Shown: positions 1-8,954 of the stretch, piece by piece
How positions within the stretch are numbered: position 1 is the stretch's first letter
How the letters are laid out: each line of letters opens with the position of its first letter
Assembly: GCA_002683135.1 (NCBI GenBank)
Contig: NYSS01000067.1
Location: 20,825 to 72,808, forward strand
DNA length: 51,984 nt
Direction: 5' to 3'
From: Planctomycetota bacterium
Lineage (GTDB): Bacteria; Planctomycetota; GCA-002687715
Notes under the pieces: model-generated
Told to the model about the DNA's origin: nothing
Seen by the model: only the letters and a program-made list of their open reading frames with translations
The model's database searches: none
Position numbers and translations under genes: made by a program

Positions 1-1
1 G

Positions 2-688
2 GCCGCGCGCGGTTGCTACCGAGCGGTGCTCGAAGGCCCTGCGAATGCGGGCAAGAGCAGCCTCTTCAACCGCCTGGTGGGCAGGGAGGATGCCCTCGTC
101 ACCCCGATCCCCGGGACGACCCGTGACGTGCTCTGCGCCGAGATCGAGGTTGGGGGTTGCCGCTTTGAACTCGTGGACACGGCTGGGGGTGACGTCACGC
201 GCGCCTCGGCGGATACGGAGGCCCACGAGCAGCGTCGCCGTCGTCTCCGGGAAGCTGATCTCGTGATAGAGGTTCACGATATTCGCCGCCGGCCGCTCCA
301 GGCGCGGCTCGATCAGCTCCTGGTGCTCACCCATACGGATCTGTGTGAGAACGACGAGTTGGCCGCCAGTGGGGCGGTTCTGGGTGTCAGCAGCGTTACG
401 GGCGACGGTGTCGAAGCCGTCCGCCGTGCGATCGCGGAGCGCATCGTGGATCGTTCTTCTGCGTCTACCGGTGGCTCCGTGCTCGTCACGGCGCGCCAGG
501 CCCATGGGTTTCGTGTCGCCCGCGAGCGTATCGCTTGCGCGGCGGACGGGTTGACGCGGGGTGCCGGCCCGGAGTTGATCGCCTCCGACCTGCACGCCGC
601 GCTCGCGCAGCTTCGCGAAGTCATCGGCGAGGACGTCGGTGACGATGTCCTCGATCGCGTCTTTCGCGACTTCTGCATCGGTAAGTAG
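2..688 (+). CDS. mnmE: tRNA modification GTPase MnmE, 5'-truncated by window edge
   Basis: This is the C-terminal half of MnmE, which with MnmG modifies the wobble uridine of certain tRNAs. The frame is open to the left edge, so the folate-binding N-domain lies outside. Visible parts are G1 GPANAGKSS (about residues 12-20 of the fragment), G2 TPIPGTTRD, G3 DTAG, and the C-terminal FCIGK whose cysteine is needed for tRNA modification in the family. The G4 motif, normally NKxD, reads THTD here, and the stretch between G3 and G4 is short. That is unusual for a guanine-specific GTPase. The C-terminus makes the family call firm; whether GTP recognition is normal is open. A second MnmE-like gene lies at 28103-29272. 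Confidence 0.9.
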   Translation, partial: AARGCYRAVLEGPANAGKSSLFNRLVGREDALVTPIPGTTRDVLCAEIEVGGCRFELVDTAGGDVTRASADTEAHEQRRRRLREADLVIEVHDIRRRPLQARLDQLLVLTHTDLCENDELAASGAVLGVSSVTGDGVEAVRRAIAERIVDRSSASTGGSVLVTARQAHGFRVARERIACAADGLTRGAGPELIASDLHAALAQLREVIGEDVGDDVLDRVFRDFCIGK

Positions 689-711
689 GGCGAGCTTGGT
701 GGATGCAACGT

Positions 712-720
712 TGTGGATAA
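712..720 (-). promoter_or_regulatory. DnaA-box-like 9-mer
   Basis: The + strand reads TGTGGATAA, the reverse complement of the perfect DnaA box TTATCCACA. It lies in the 110-bp gap between mnmE and nrdR, just upstream of the predicted nrdR promoter. A single exact 9-mer on either strand is expected roughly 0.4 times by chance in a window of this size, so function is only a possibility. Confidence 0.25.
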
Positions 721-740
721 ATCTGCGCCGAGGCTCCTGC

Positions 741-768
741 TTGACGGCCGGGAGCGCGCAGTCAGAAT
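741..768 (+). promoter_or_regulatory. sigma70-type promoter for nrdR
   Basis: TTGACG at 741-746 (5 of 6 to consensus), 16-bp spacer, CAGAAT at 763-768 (4 of 6). Transcription would start near 775, about 25 nt before the nrdR start codon. It is the only good match in the mnmE-nrdR gap. Confidence 0.45.
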
Positions 769-798
769 GGTCGGACTTGAGAGGGGTGGAACGTCTCC

Positions 799-1281
799 AT
801 GCGTTGTCCTTTTTGCGCCAGCCCAGAAGACAAGGTCATTGATTCCCGTGCGAGCAACGACCAGAAGGTCATTCGCCGCAGGCGGGAGTGTGTCGGCTGC
901 AAACGCCGTTTCACCACCTACGAGCGTCTCGAGGAGGTCCCCTTCAGGGTCGTGAAGAAGGACGGGACACGGGTCCCGTTTGATCGCGAGCGCATCATGC
1001 ACGGGATGTTGCGGGCCTGCGAGAAGCGCCCCATCTCAGTTGAGACCTTGGACGAGATCACGTCGCGGGTCGAGTCGCGCATCAATGAGATGTTCGATAG
1101 CGAGGTGAGCTCGCGTTTCATCGGCAATCTGGTGATGGAAGAGTTGCGCTCGATCGATCAGGTCGCGTACGTCCGATTCGCCTCGGTCTATCGGGAGTTC
1201 AAGGACATCAATGAGTTCCTGTCCGAGTTGAAGGGCATCCTGGAGAGGGAGCAGGATGGGGCGGATTCGGCAGGTTCGTAA
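799..1281 (+). CDS. nrdR: Transcriptional repressor NrdR
   Basis: NrdR represses ribonucleotide reductase genes according to the ATP/dATP state of the cell. The 160-residue protein has the family's two halves: an N-terminal zinc ribbon with Cys3, Cys6, Cys31 and Cys34 (MRCPFC and CVGC), and an ATP-cone from about residue 49 to 139 beginning [16 protein letters not shown]. Length is typical (about 150-160). The ATG is preceded by GAGGGGTGG. Its 3' end overlaps the next gene by 26 bp. That gene also begins with an ATP-cone, so the pair is probably co-transcribed and co-regulated. No reductase gene is in the window. Confidence 0.96.
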   Translation: MRCPFCASPEDKVIDSRASNDQKVIRRRRECVGCKRRFTTYERLEEVPFRVVKKDGTRVPFDRERIMHGMLRACEKRPISVETLDEITSRVESRINEMFDSEVSSRFIGNLVMEELRSIDQVAYVRFASVYREFKDINEFLSELKGILEREQDGADSAGS

Positions 1282-3274
1282 GGAAGACGGCACGCTCGAG
1301 CCGTTTCGCGAGGGCAAGGTCGTCGAGGCGATCTTGCGGGCTCTCGTGGCTACCGGGACGTCCGACCGGGGACTGGCTGAAGAGCTCGCGGGCGTGGTCG
1401 TCCTGTTCCTCGACAAATACCATGGGGACACGGTCCCCTCGCTGACCGACGTGGAAGAGATGTTGTGCCGGGTACTCCGCGAAACGGGGTACGGGCAAGC
1501 TGCCGAACGATTCACGAAGTTCAGCCAGGATCGCCGCCGCCTGGAGGAGGAGGTGGTTGTCCGTTCCCTCCCTGGCAAGGAGGCTGGCGCGATCCCGGGT
1601 GCGCCTGCTGAGCAGGTGAGCCCCTGGAGCCGTGATCGTCTCGTGCAGAGTCTGGTGCGCGCGGGGGAGCTGCCGGCGAGCTTCGCAGAGGAGGTCGCCG
1701 CGGCTGTTGAGACGCGCATCCTGCAGGCAGGTCTTCTCTCGGTTACTCCCGTCCTCATCCGGGAGTTCGTGCGTTGCGAGCTCATGGATCGCGGGCTGGA
1801 GGCGCCATCCGACGATGTGGTCGTCGGTGTGACGCGCGAGGAGATGGCTGCGCTTGTTGGAGGGGCCGTATCCGAGGCGCCGGACCGCTACATCGCGGGA
1901 CGTGCGCTCTCTGGCTACGCCCTGACCGGCATCCATGGCGAAGAAGTCGCACGCGCACATTTGGCGGGCCGTATCCATGTGTACGGTCTCAGCGACCCGC
2001 TGAAGGTGGAGCGCCTCGTGTTGCCCGCGGGTGTGCTGTTGCCGGAGGACGCGGATGAGCGACCGGTGGGCGACGTGCTCCTGGCGGTGCGGACCCAACT
2101 CGACCAGGTCAGGAGTCACGTGCGGGCATCGGTTGTCCTGCCGGATCTCGTGGGAGGCCTCAGCCGTCACAGGGACGCCCATGCTGATCCGGAGCGGGTG
2201 GTCTCCCTGCTTCTGGGCGCCCTCGACTTCCGCGACTGCTACGGCATGGCGGGCTCTCCGACCCCACACCTCACGGTGCCCCTCACGGGCGCCGCAGGGG
2301 CGTCGAGCCGGTTCCTTGAGGTGCTGCTCCGGCGCTTGTCAGAGCACCCTGAGCAGGGTGAATGGCTCCCGGTCAGTCTCGCCCTGGGGGCCGGTCCGGT
2401 CCCCGATGGGGAGACCCTCGAGCGGACGCTCAACATGGCCTCCGCGCGGGAGAAGACGGTCTTACACATCCTGCGTGAGGAGGACTGCGCTCCGTACCCG
2501 GAGGAGCGGGAGTCGCCGGTCCCCTTGACGATCAGCCTCGGACGGCTCGCCATCAACCTCCCGCTCGCGCTCCTCGATGCGGCAGGGGTGGGATTGCAGG
2601 AGGCCTTACCCGAACTGGATGCGGTGGCACAGATCGTCAGGGACGCCTTTCATGAGCGCTTCTGGTATCAGCGGGGAGGCGCCCGTTGGGGGCTCCATGG
2701 CGTGGTCGTCGGCCTCGGTGGTGGCGACAAGGTCCAGGTCAACGCTCAGGGGCAAGAGGTCGACCTCGAAATATGGGGGCTCGCCCACGCGCTGGAGCTG
2801 CTCGTGCGAAGGGGAGTTGTCCACCCGTCCCGGCGTCCTGAGGCAGCGGCCCGGGTCCTCGGCTACCTCGACTATCTCCTGGGGGAGGAGGTCGCCGGTG
2901 TCCGGTTCCGCGTGCGTCTCGGTGGTGCTCGCGATCGTGGGGTCAGGCGGCTCATGCTCGAGTCCCTGGAGGGCGCAGCGAGCCGCTACGGGATCATGGA
3001 CGCACAGGAGATGCTCCGTGACGAGTCGCTGGACCGTTCGACCTTGCCGGTCGCGGTGCCGCTGACGTCCGATCGGAACCGTCTTCTCCTCGAGGCGCCG
3101 TTCGCCGAGCGGACGGGTCCCGGGCTGGCATTGCCCCTGGCGGCGTTCGGGGCCGGGGACCCGGGTGAGCTGCTGCAGCGGCTTCGCGACGAGACGCGGC
3201 TTGGGCTGCTGACCCTCTCTTCTCGCCACGCGGCGGACGATCTCTTCGAGGTCCAGGAGGACCTGTTCTCCTGA
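1256..3274 (+). CDS. Tandem ATP-cone, NrdD-like protein without visible glycyl-radical site
   Basis: 672 residues. The N-terminus is an ATP-cone (about residues 3-92, [15 protein letters not shown]). A second ATP-cone-like segment follows (about 122-190, [11 protein letters not shown]). After that comes a region reminiscent of anaerobic ribonucleotide reductase NrdD, where [18 protein letters not shown] resembles the xEAHLxGDIHIHDL stretch. I see no RVCGY-type glycyl-radical loop near the C-terminus and only four cysteines (in EMLCRVL, FVRCELM, FRDCYGM, EEDCAPY), so catalysis looks unlikely. The start, preceded by GAGAGGGAG, lies inside the 3' end of nrdR (26-bp overlap), which implies translational coupling. 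A nucleotide-sensing partner of NrdR or a retired reductase are both possible; the function is not established. Confidence 0.7.
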   Translation: MGRIRQVRKEDGTLEPFREGKVVEAILRALVATGTSDRGLAEELAGVVVLFLDKYHGDTVPSLTDVEEMLCRVLRETGYGQAAERFTKFSQDRRRLEEEVVVRSLPGKEAGAIPGAPAEQVSPWSRDRLVQSLVRAGELPASFAEEVAAAVETRILQAGLLSVTPVLIREFVRCELMDRGLEAPSDDVVVGVTREEMAALVGGAVSEAPDRYIAGRALSGYALTGIHGEEVARAHLAGRIHVYGLSDPLKVERLVLPAGVLLPEDADERPVGDVLLAVRTQLDQVRSHVRASVVLPDLVGGLSRHRDAHADPERVVSLLLGALDFRDCYGMAGSPTPHLTVPLTGAAGASSRFLEVLLRRLSEHPEQGEWLPVSLALGAGPVPDGETLERTLNMASAREKTVLHILREEDCAPYPEERESPVPLTISLGRLAINLPLALLDAAGVGLQEALPELDAVAQIVRDAFHERFWYQRGGARWGLHGVVVGLGGGDKVQVNAQGQEVDLEIWGLAHALELLVRRGVVHPSRRPEAAARVLGYLDYLLGEEVAGVRFRVRLGGARDRGVRRLMLESLEGAASRYGIMDAQEMLRDESLDRSTLPVAVPLTSDRNRLLLEAPFAERTGPGLALPLAAFGAGDPGELLQRLRDETRLGLLTLSSRHAADDLFEVQEDLFS

Positions 3275-3362
3275 GCCCGTCTCCCCGACCGCCAAGGGCT
3301 GCTCCAAATGCCTGGGGAGCAGACGGTTGTCCCCCTACTGGCGGGGTATCCAGACAGCCCTA

Positions 3363-3380
3363 ACCCCAGTATGCTGGGGT
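3363..3380 (+). other. Hairpin in smc upstream region
   Basis: ACCCCAG-TATG-CTGGGGT forms a perfect 7-bp stem with a 4-nt loop about 10 bp before the smc Shine-Dalgarno. There is no U-tract. It could be a weak terminator for the upstream gene or a leader structure. Confidence 0.35.
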
Positions 3381-3402
3381 CCGTAACGTTGGAGGGAGAG
3401 GG

Positions 3403-6400
3403 ATGGCCAGCCCGATTCGGGCGGCGGTGCCCGCCGGTTACGGTGGGACGCGGTTTTCCCAGGTCCTGTCCGCGCAAAGGCCTATGCACCTCAAGCGACT
3501 CATCGTCCACGGATTTAAGTCCTTCGCTGACCGCACGGTTTTCGATTTCGAGCGGGGGGGCCTGACGTGCGTAGTCGGTCCCAACGGGTGCGGCAAGTCG
3601 AACGTGTTCGAGGCCATCCGGTGGGTGCTGGGTGAACAACGTCCGACGAGCTTGAGGAGCCGCGAGCTTACGGACGTCATCTTCAACGGAACCGTTCGCC
3701 GTCCGCCCATGGGCATGTGCCAGGGAACGATCGTCTTCGACAACGAGTCAGGGACGTTGGGCACTGATGCGACCGAAGTTGAGGTCACCCGTCGGGTCTT
3801 CCGGTCTGGCGAGACGGACTATCTGGTCAACGGCTCTCCGGTGCGCCTGAAGGACATCCGCGATCTGTTCGCGGGGACCGGCCTCGGCGCAGGCGGGTAT
3901 GCGTTCATGGAGCAGGGTCGCATCGACCAGGTGCTCGCCTCGAATGCGGTCGAACGCCGGAGGGTGTTCGAAGAGGCCGCGGGCATCAGCCGGTTCCGTT
4001 CGCGCAAGCGCGAGGCTGTGCTGAAGTTGAACCGGGTCGAGGATAACCTGACCCGTCTTCACGACATCGTCGAGGAGATCAACCGCCAGATCCGGTCGCT
4101 GAAGATCCACGCCGGCAAGGCGCGCAGTCACCGCGAGATGACGTCGCGTGTGCGTGACCTGCAACTCAGCTACAGCGTGCATCGCTTCGAGGCGATCAAG
4201 ACCGAGCAGCAACGCCTGCAGGACGCATTGCAGGAGATTGAGTCCTCTCGCGCGCAGCGCAACGGGGAACGCGAAGGTCTGCGCGTTCGCATGCGTGAGG
4301 TGGAGAGCGAACTCGAGGCGCTGATGGAGCGCGTCGGGGGTTTCCGTACGCGCTATGCGGAGGTCGCTGGCAAGATCGCGACCTGCAAGGAGAAGATCGG
4401 TCTGCAGACCGGCTACGTCGACGAAGTCGCGCAGCGTCTGCAGGTGAAGACCGAGGAGATTTCGTCGCTGCGTTTGTCGCTGACCACGCTCGAAGAGGAG
4501 CGTGTCGTCGCGCTGCGTGAACGGGAAGCGTTCGATCACGACCGCGAGCGGCTCAGCGGCGAGTTAAGGCGACTGGAGGAGGCCGCGGCCGCGTCCCGTG
4601 AGAAGGGTGAGGAACTCGCCGAGGAGTGCCTGGCCGCGCAGGCTTACCTCCGGGACCTCGAGCAGCGTGAGGCCGGGCACGACCGGGACATCGCTCGGCT
4701 GGAGGCCGAACTGGAGCATCTCGAGGCCGGGGCCGCTGCCAACAAGGAGTCTCGGGGACGTATCGATCATGAGAGGGAGGACCTGCGGGCGAGCTTGGAT
4801 GAGCGCACCGGCCGTCAGGACGCGCAGACGTCGGTGCTGGAGGAGCGCCGCGTCGCGCTGACCGCAGAGGAGCGCCTCGCAGAAGACCGCGAGCAGCAAT
4901 ACGCGGCCGCCATAGAGGAGCTCCGCGGCTACGAGGCGGAGCTGGACCGCGCTCGCTCGCGCGCTGACGTCGTCCAGGGAACCCTCGCGAAGGGCGAAGG
5001 CCTCGACGAAGGGACCCGTGCGCTGCTTGAAGAGCATCGGGGACGTCCGAAGTTTCTGGCCGGCTTCCGCGGGCTGCTCCTCGACCTCATCGAGATCGAC
5101 CTGGACCACGCATCGGCGATCCAGGCCGTCCTCGGGGACGCATCTGAGGCGCTCGTGGTGGAGACGGCCGAGGAGGCTCTGGAGGGCCTGCGTTGGCTGC
5201 GGGACAACGACCTCGGAAGCGCGCGCTTCTTGCCATTGGATCGCTTCGTGGGAGTTCGCGCCTCTCAGGTGCCCGGGGTACGGGCCAAGGACAAGGACCT
5301 GGCTCCTGTCCTTGCGGCGCTGGTCGGCGGCCTGGAGATCGTTGACGAAGAGGCCTTTGGGAGTTCGTTGACCGGTGGCTCCAAGGGCTCGCTTGTGGTC
5401 ACGGCCGAAGGCGACATCGCCAAGGACGGCCGCTTTGTCACCTCGGCGGTCCGTGGCAAGGGGGTCCGTGGGCTGGTGGTCTTGCAGGCGGAGTTGCAGG
5501 ACCTGGAGCGACGCCTGCCGGGCCTCGAAGAGACCCGTGACCGGTCGCGTGACGAACTCGGCGCGAAGCGCGCGGCTCGAGACGCTTCACGTGAAAAGAT
5601 CAAGGAGCTCTCGGTTGCTCTGGTCAACGAGGAGGGGGAATCCGCTCGTCTCGACCAGGAAATCGTTCGTGTGGTGCGTGACCTTGATCGCCTGAAGAGT
5701 GAGTCCGAGCGCCTCGTCGAGGGGGGAGCGCTGCTCGAGCGCAAGCGCGGTGAGGCCCAGGCTGGGTTGGTTGATGCTCAGGACGCCAAGGCCGCGGTCG
5801 CCGAGGACATGGCGGAGGCGTCGCGCGAGGTCGACGCGCAGACGTCGAGGCTCGAAGAGCACCGGCGTGAGCGTGACCGCGACGCCCGGGCCTTGGAGGA
5901 GATCCGGGTCGACTCCACCAAGGTCGCGGAGCGGCTCGATGCGCTTTTGGCGAAGGACGCCCACTTCAGCTCGTCGATCGATGAAACCAAGCGTCGCCTG
6001 GAGGCGGACGAGCGGGACGTCATCGAGTTCGAACGGAACCGCGATGAGACCGCGCGCGGGATGGAAGCGGATCGCACCTCTCTCGGGCAATTGCAGCAGG
6101 AATCGAAGCGGATCTCCGAGTCGCTTGGCGAGCGTGAGCGCGACGCCGATGGGGTGCGTGAGCGCCTTCGGGAGACCGCGGAGGCGCTCGATTCCGCGGA
6201 GGCGGGGATCAACGCATTGACCGAGAAGCTGTCGTCCTTCCGTGGCCGCGAAGGCGAGCTGAAGGCGGCGATGGAAGGTCTGCTCGAGCGCTCACGAGAC
6301 GAGCTTGACCTCGACCTCTTGACCGATGAACTCCCCGATGTGGCGCCGCCGCAAACGGAGGACGGCGAGGAGGTCGATTGGAAGGCCATCGAACTTGAGA

Positions 6401-7239
6401 TCCGCGAGCTCCGTAACCGGATCGCCCGCCTCGGTAACGTGAACCTCGCCGCGGTGGAGGAGCTTGAAGACGCCGAGGGCCGCGCCGGGTTCATCTTCCG
6501 TGAGCGCGACGATCTGATGGACGCGCGCGACCAGTTGAACAGGGTCTTGAAGGAGATTGAGACGCAGTCGACGCAGATGTTCGTCGACACGTTCGCGGCG
6601 GTCAGCGAGCACTTCTCCACGATCTTCCGGCGTCTCTTCGGCGGCGGGAAAGCGGAGATCTTCTTGGAGGACCCGGATTCCCCGTTGGAATCCGGGATCG
6701 AGATCAAGGCTCGCCCTCCGGGCAAGGAGTTCCGCAGCATCACGTTGCTGTCCGGTGGAGAGCGCACCATGACGGCGGTGGCGCTCCTGTTCGCCATCTT
6801 CCGGGCCCATCCGGCTCCGTGTGCGTTCCTCGACGAGGTCGATGCCGCACTTGACGAGGACAACACCGAGCGCTTCTGCTTCATGCTCGAGGACTTCACC
6901 GCAGAGAGCCAGTTTGTCGTGGTCACGCACTCCAAGCGCACGATGGAGAAGGCGGCGTTGCTGTACGGCGTGACCATGCCTGAGCGCGGCGTCAGCCGTA
7001 GGATCGCGGTGCAGCTTGAGCAGCTGGACGCGAAGGGGCAGCTCGTCGATCTCGCGCAGGTGAACAAGCAGGCCCGCGCCGAGGCTTCCGAGGAGGTCGC
7101 TTCGGTGGAGGAGCCCGAGGTCGTCGTCGAGGCTGACGCGCTTGACGAGTTGGCGTCGGCACCGCGGGTCTTGGAGGCCCCGGCGATGGCGCGGAGATCA
7201 TCGCAGGCTACCCCCCCCGCAGAGGCTGAGGAATCCTGA
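3403..7239 (+). CDS. smc: Chromosome segregation protein SMC
   Basis: SMC is the ATPase of the condensin complex that compacts and separates the chromosome. The 1278-residue protein shows Walker A GPNGCGKS (59-66), an N-terminal coiled coil, a hinge domain (about 545-690), a second coiled coil, the ABC signature LLSGGERT (about 1115) and Walker B with D-loop FLDEVDAALDEDN (about 1141). The start is uncertain. ATG 3403 has a perfect GGAGG seven bases upstream (3391-3395), but homologs usually begin at the equivalent of ATG 3484 (MHLKRLIVHGFKSF), giving 1251 residues. About 80 acidic, alanine-rich residues follow the conserved head and are unlike the usual SMC end. No scpA or scpB is in the window. 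Confidence 0.96.
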   Translation: MASPIRAAVPAGYGGTRFSQVLSAQRPMHLKRLIVHGFKSFADRTVFDFERGGLTCVVGPNGCGKSNVFEAIRWVLGEQRPTSLRSRELTDVIFNGTVRRPPMGMCQGTIVFDNESGTLGTDATEVEVTRRVFRSGETDYLVNGSPVRLKDIRDLFAGTGLGAGGYAFMEQGRIDQVLASNAVERRRVFEEAAGISRFRSRKREAVLKLNRVEDNLTRLHDIVEEINRQIRSLKIHAGKARSHREMTSRVRDLQLSYSVHRFEAIKTEQQRLQDALQEIESSRAQRNGEREGLRVRMREVESELEALMERVGGFRTRYAEVAGKIATCKEKIGLQTGYVDEVAQRLQVKTEEISSLRLSLTTLEEERVVALREREAFDHDRERLSGELRRLEEAAAASREKGEELAEECLAAQAYLRDLEQREAGHDRDIARLEAELEHLEAGAAANKESRGRIDHEREDLRASLDERTGRQDAQTSVLEERRVALTAEERLAEDREQQYAAAIEELRGYEAELDRARSRADVVQGTLAKGEGLDEGTRALLEEHRGRPKFLAGFRGLLLDLIEIDLDHASAIQAVLGDASEALVVETAEEALEGLRWLRDNDLGSARFLPLDRFVGVRASQVPGVRAKDKDLAPVLAALVGGLEIVDEEAFGSSLTGGSKGSLVVTAEGDIAKDGRFVTSAVRGKGVRGLVVLQAELQDLERRLPGLEETRDRSRDELGAKRAARDASREKIKELSVALVNEEGESARLDQEIVRVVRDLDRLKSESERLVEGGALLERKRGEAQAGLVDAQDAKAAVAEDMAEASREVDAQTSRLEEHRRERDRDARALEEIRVDSTKVAERLDALLAKDAHFSSSIDETKRRLEADERDVIEFERNRDETARGMEADRTSLGQLQQESKRISESLGERERDADGVRERLRETAEALDSAEAGINALTEKLSSFRGREGELKAAMEGLLERSRDELDLDLLTDELPDVAPPQTEDGEEVDWKAIELEIRELRNRIARLGNVNLAAVEELEDAEGRAGFIFRERDDLMDARDQLNRVLKEIETQSTQMFVDTFAAVSEHFSTIFRRLFGGGKAEIFLEDPDSPLESGIEIKARPPGKEFRSITLLSGGERTMTAVALLFAIFRAHPAPCAFLDEVDAALDEDNTERFCFMLEDFTAESQFVVVTHSKRTMEKAALLYGVTMPERGVSRRIAVQLEQLDAKGQLVDLAQVNKQARAEASEEVASVEEPEVVVEADALDELASAPRVLEAPAMARRSSQATPPAEAEES

Positions 7240-7306
7240 GGACTGGCCTCGGCCGCGCCTTATCCAGCCACAGGTCTTTGCCTCCCTCCGGCCGATAAGG
7301 GGCCTG

Positions 7307-7696
7307 ATGCGGCTCTTGCTTCTCACCATCGTGACCATGGGCGGACTCGCCCTGGTGTTGGAGTTCGTGCTCGTCGACACGGCGCGCATCGCCCAGGGTG
7401 CGCATCACGAGCCCGTCGAGATCACCTTTGGGGGGCTCCCCGGCTCCCACAGGCCTGAAGAGCGGGGACCCGTGTCGAGCACCAGGCGGCCCGCGTCCTC
7501 CGGCGAGGACGAGGCGCGTGCTGCGAAGCTCTGGTGGTCGCAGCGGCGGTCGCGTGACGTTGTTGGGCGGCGGGCGATATTGAGGACCATCGTGGCGCTG
7601 GATTCGTCCTATCGAGGTCCTGCTGAGCGCGCGCTGAAGGACGTGGAGCGCGCGATACGTGCAGCGGCGGTCGGAAAGCTCGAGGGCAGGCGGTAG
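7307..7696 (+). CDS. Small membrane-anchored hypothetical protein
   Basis: 129 residues. The first 25 or so (MRLLLLTIVTMGGLALVLEF) form one hydrophobic segment, either a membrane anchor or an uncleaved signal. The rest is polar and Arg/Ala-rich with no motif I recognise. The ATG has AAGGGG four bases upstream. A reading frame exists further 5' but would overlap the smc end and is Arg/Pro-rich, so the internal ATG is preferred. It sits 67 bp after smc and 23 bp before the pterin dehydratase, suggesting co-transcription. No function can be assigned. Confidence 0.6.
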   Translation: MRLLLLTIVTMGGLALVLEFVLVDTARIAQGAHHEPVEITFGGLPGSHRPEERGPVSSTRRPASSGEDEARAAKLWWSQRRSRDVVGRRAILRTIVALDSSYRGPAERALKDVERAIRAAAVGKLEGRR

Positions 7697-7719
7697 GATC
7701 GCGGCGCCGGAGCCCGATC

Positions 7720-8076
7720 ATGAACGAACCGCTCGCTGATCGTGAGTGCATCCCTTGCCAAGGCGGTGTCGCGCCGCTCTCTGCCGAAGCCGTCGATCGC
7801 TTTCTCGGCGATCTGAACGGAGTGACGCCATCCTGGGAGGCTCGGGACGGCCACCACATCACCAAGGCCTGGTCGTTTCCAGACTTCAAGTCAGCGTTGG
7901 CCTTCACTAACGCGGTGGGTGCCGAGTCCGAGGATCAGGGACATCACCCCGACATCCACCTGGCGTGGGGCAGGGTCTCCATCGACATCTGGACTCACAA
8001 GATCGACGGGCTCACCGAGTCGGATTTTGTCCTGGCCGCTCGAGTCGACCGAATCGCCGAACGCATGCGATCCTAG
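7720..8076 (+). CDS. phhB: Pterin-4a-carbinolamine dehydratase
   Basis: 118 residues, a PCD/DCoH-family enzyme that dehydrates 4a-hydroxytetrahydropterin, typically to recycle the cofactor of aromatic amino acid hydroxylases. The family signature is present: a His-His-Pro at residues 75-77, a conserved Trp-Thr-His near 91-93, and the C-terminal TESDFVLAARVDRI. Length is normal (about 95-120). No phenylalanine hydroxylase is nearby, so in this organism it may serve another pterin enzyme; free-standing copies are common in bacteria. Confidence 0.92.
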   Translation: MNEPLADRECIPCQGGVAPLSAEAVDRFLGDLNGVTPSWEARDGHHITKAWSFPDFKSALAFTNAVGAESEDQGHHPDIHLAWGRVSIDIWTHKIDGLTESDFVLAARVDRIAERMRS

Positions 8077-8150
8077 ACAGCCGTGCCCCGTCTCCTGTAC
8101 GCGAGACTCCCGGGCTAGGCTCGCGTGGTTCGTGTACCGTTGTGGCGATC

Positions 8151-8861
8151 ATGTCCGTGGACAAGGAAACCATCAAAGGCTGGCTCGCATCGGGGGACAC
8201 GCTCCGCGAGCGTGACCTGTCGGGTTGCGACCTGCGGGCGCTTGATCTCTCGGGGCGTGATCTCGAGGGTGCGGACCTGAGGGGCGCGCTCTTGGGGCGC
8301 GCGACGTTGTCCCGGTGTCGCTTGCGCGGTGCGGAGGTCGAGGGAGCGAGCTTCGAGCTCGCGGTGCTCCAAGGGGCCGACCTGACGGGCGTGCGCGGCG
8401 CCAAGACCCGGTTCTCTCACTCCTTCCTCGAAGGTGCGATCCTTGATGATGTGCAGCTGCCGGGCGCCGATTTCGAAGGGGCGGGCTTGCCGGGCGCGCG
8501 CTTGACGGGTGCTCACTTGGTCGGCGCGACGTTGCGTATGGCGGATCTCAGCGCCGCGGACCTCACCCGCGCTGATCTTGAACGGGCGGATCTCGGAAAC
8601 GCGATCTTGTCGCGCGTGGTCCTCGCAGGGACGCGTCTTGTGGCAGCGGATCTCTCCGCGGCGGACCTGACGGGTGCGAGCCTGGTGGAGGTCGATGCAT
8701 CCGGCGCCAACTTCATGTCCGCCATCTTCAAGGACGCCGAGCTGTCCCGGTGTGACCTGACCGATGCCAACCTGCGTGGCGCCGGTCTGACGGCCGGACG
8801 ATTGCCGACGTGCATGCTCGCCGGGGCGCAGTTCAAGAAGCCCGGTACGTCGTCGGAATAG
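8151..8861 (+). CDS. Pentapeptide-repeat protein
   Basis: 236 residues made almost entirely of A(D/N)LxG-type pentapeptide repeats (for example ADLRGALLGRATLSRC, ADLTGASL, ANLRGAGL), which fold as a right-handed beta-helix. There is no signal peptide or membrane segment, so it is probably cytosolic. The chosen ATG (MSVDKETIKGWLASG) begins just before the first repeat; the in-frame sequence upstream is Arg-rich, overlaps the preceding gene and lacks repeats. Known pentapeptide proteins include DNA mimics that protect gyrase, but most have no known role, and none is claimed here. Confidence 0.85.
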   Translation: MSVDKETIKGWLASGDTLRERDLSGCDLRALDLSGRDLEGADLRGALLGRATLSRCRLRGAEVEGASFELAVLQGADLTGVRGAKTRFSHSFLEGAILDDVQLPGADFEGAGLPGARLTGAHLVGATLRMADLSAADLTRADLERADLGNAILSRVVLAGTRLVAADLSAADLTGASLVEVDASGANFMSAIFKDAELSRCDLTDANLRGAGLTAGRLPTCMLAGAQFKKPGTSSE

Positions 8862-8954
8862 TGGTTTATTGAGGATTCGTATCGATGGTACCCTCGGGTG
8901 CCCTCGTGGTTTTTCCTCCGCGTGAGCGCTTTTCCTCAGCGACTCCAAACTCCG

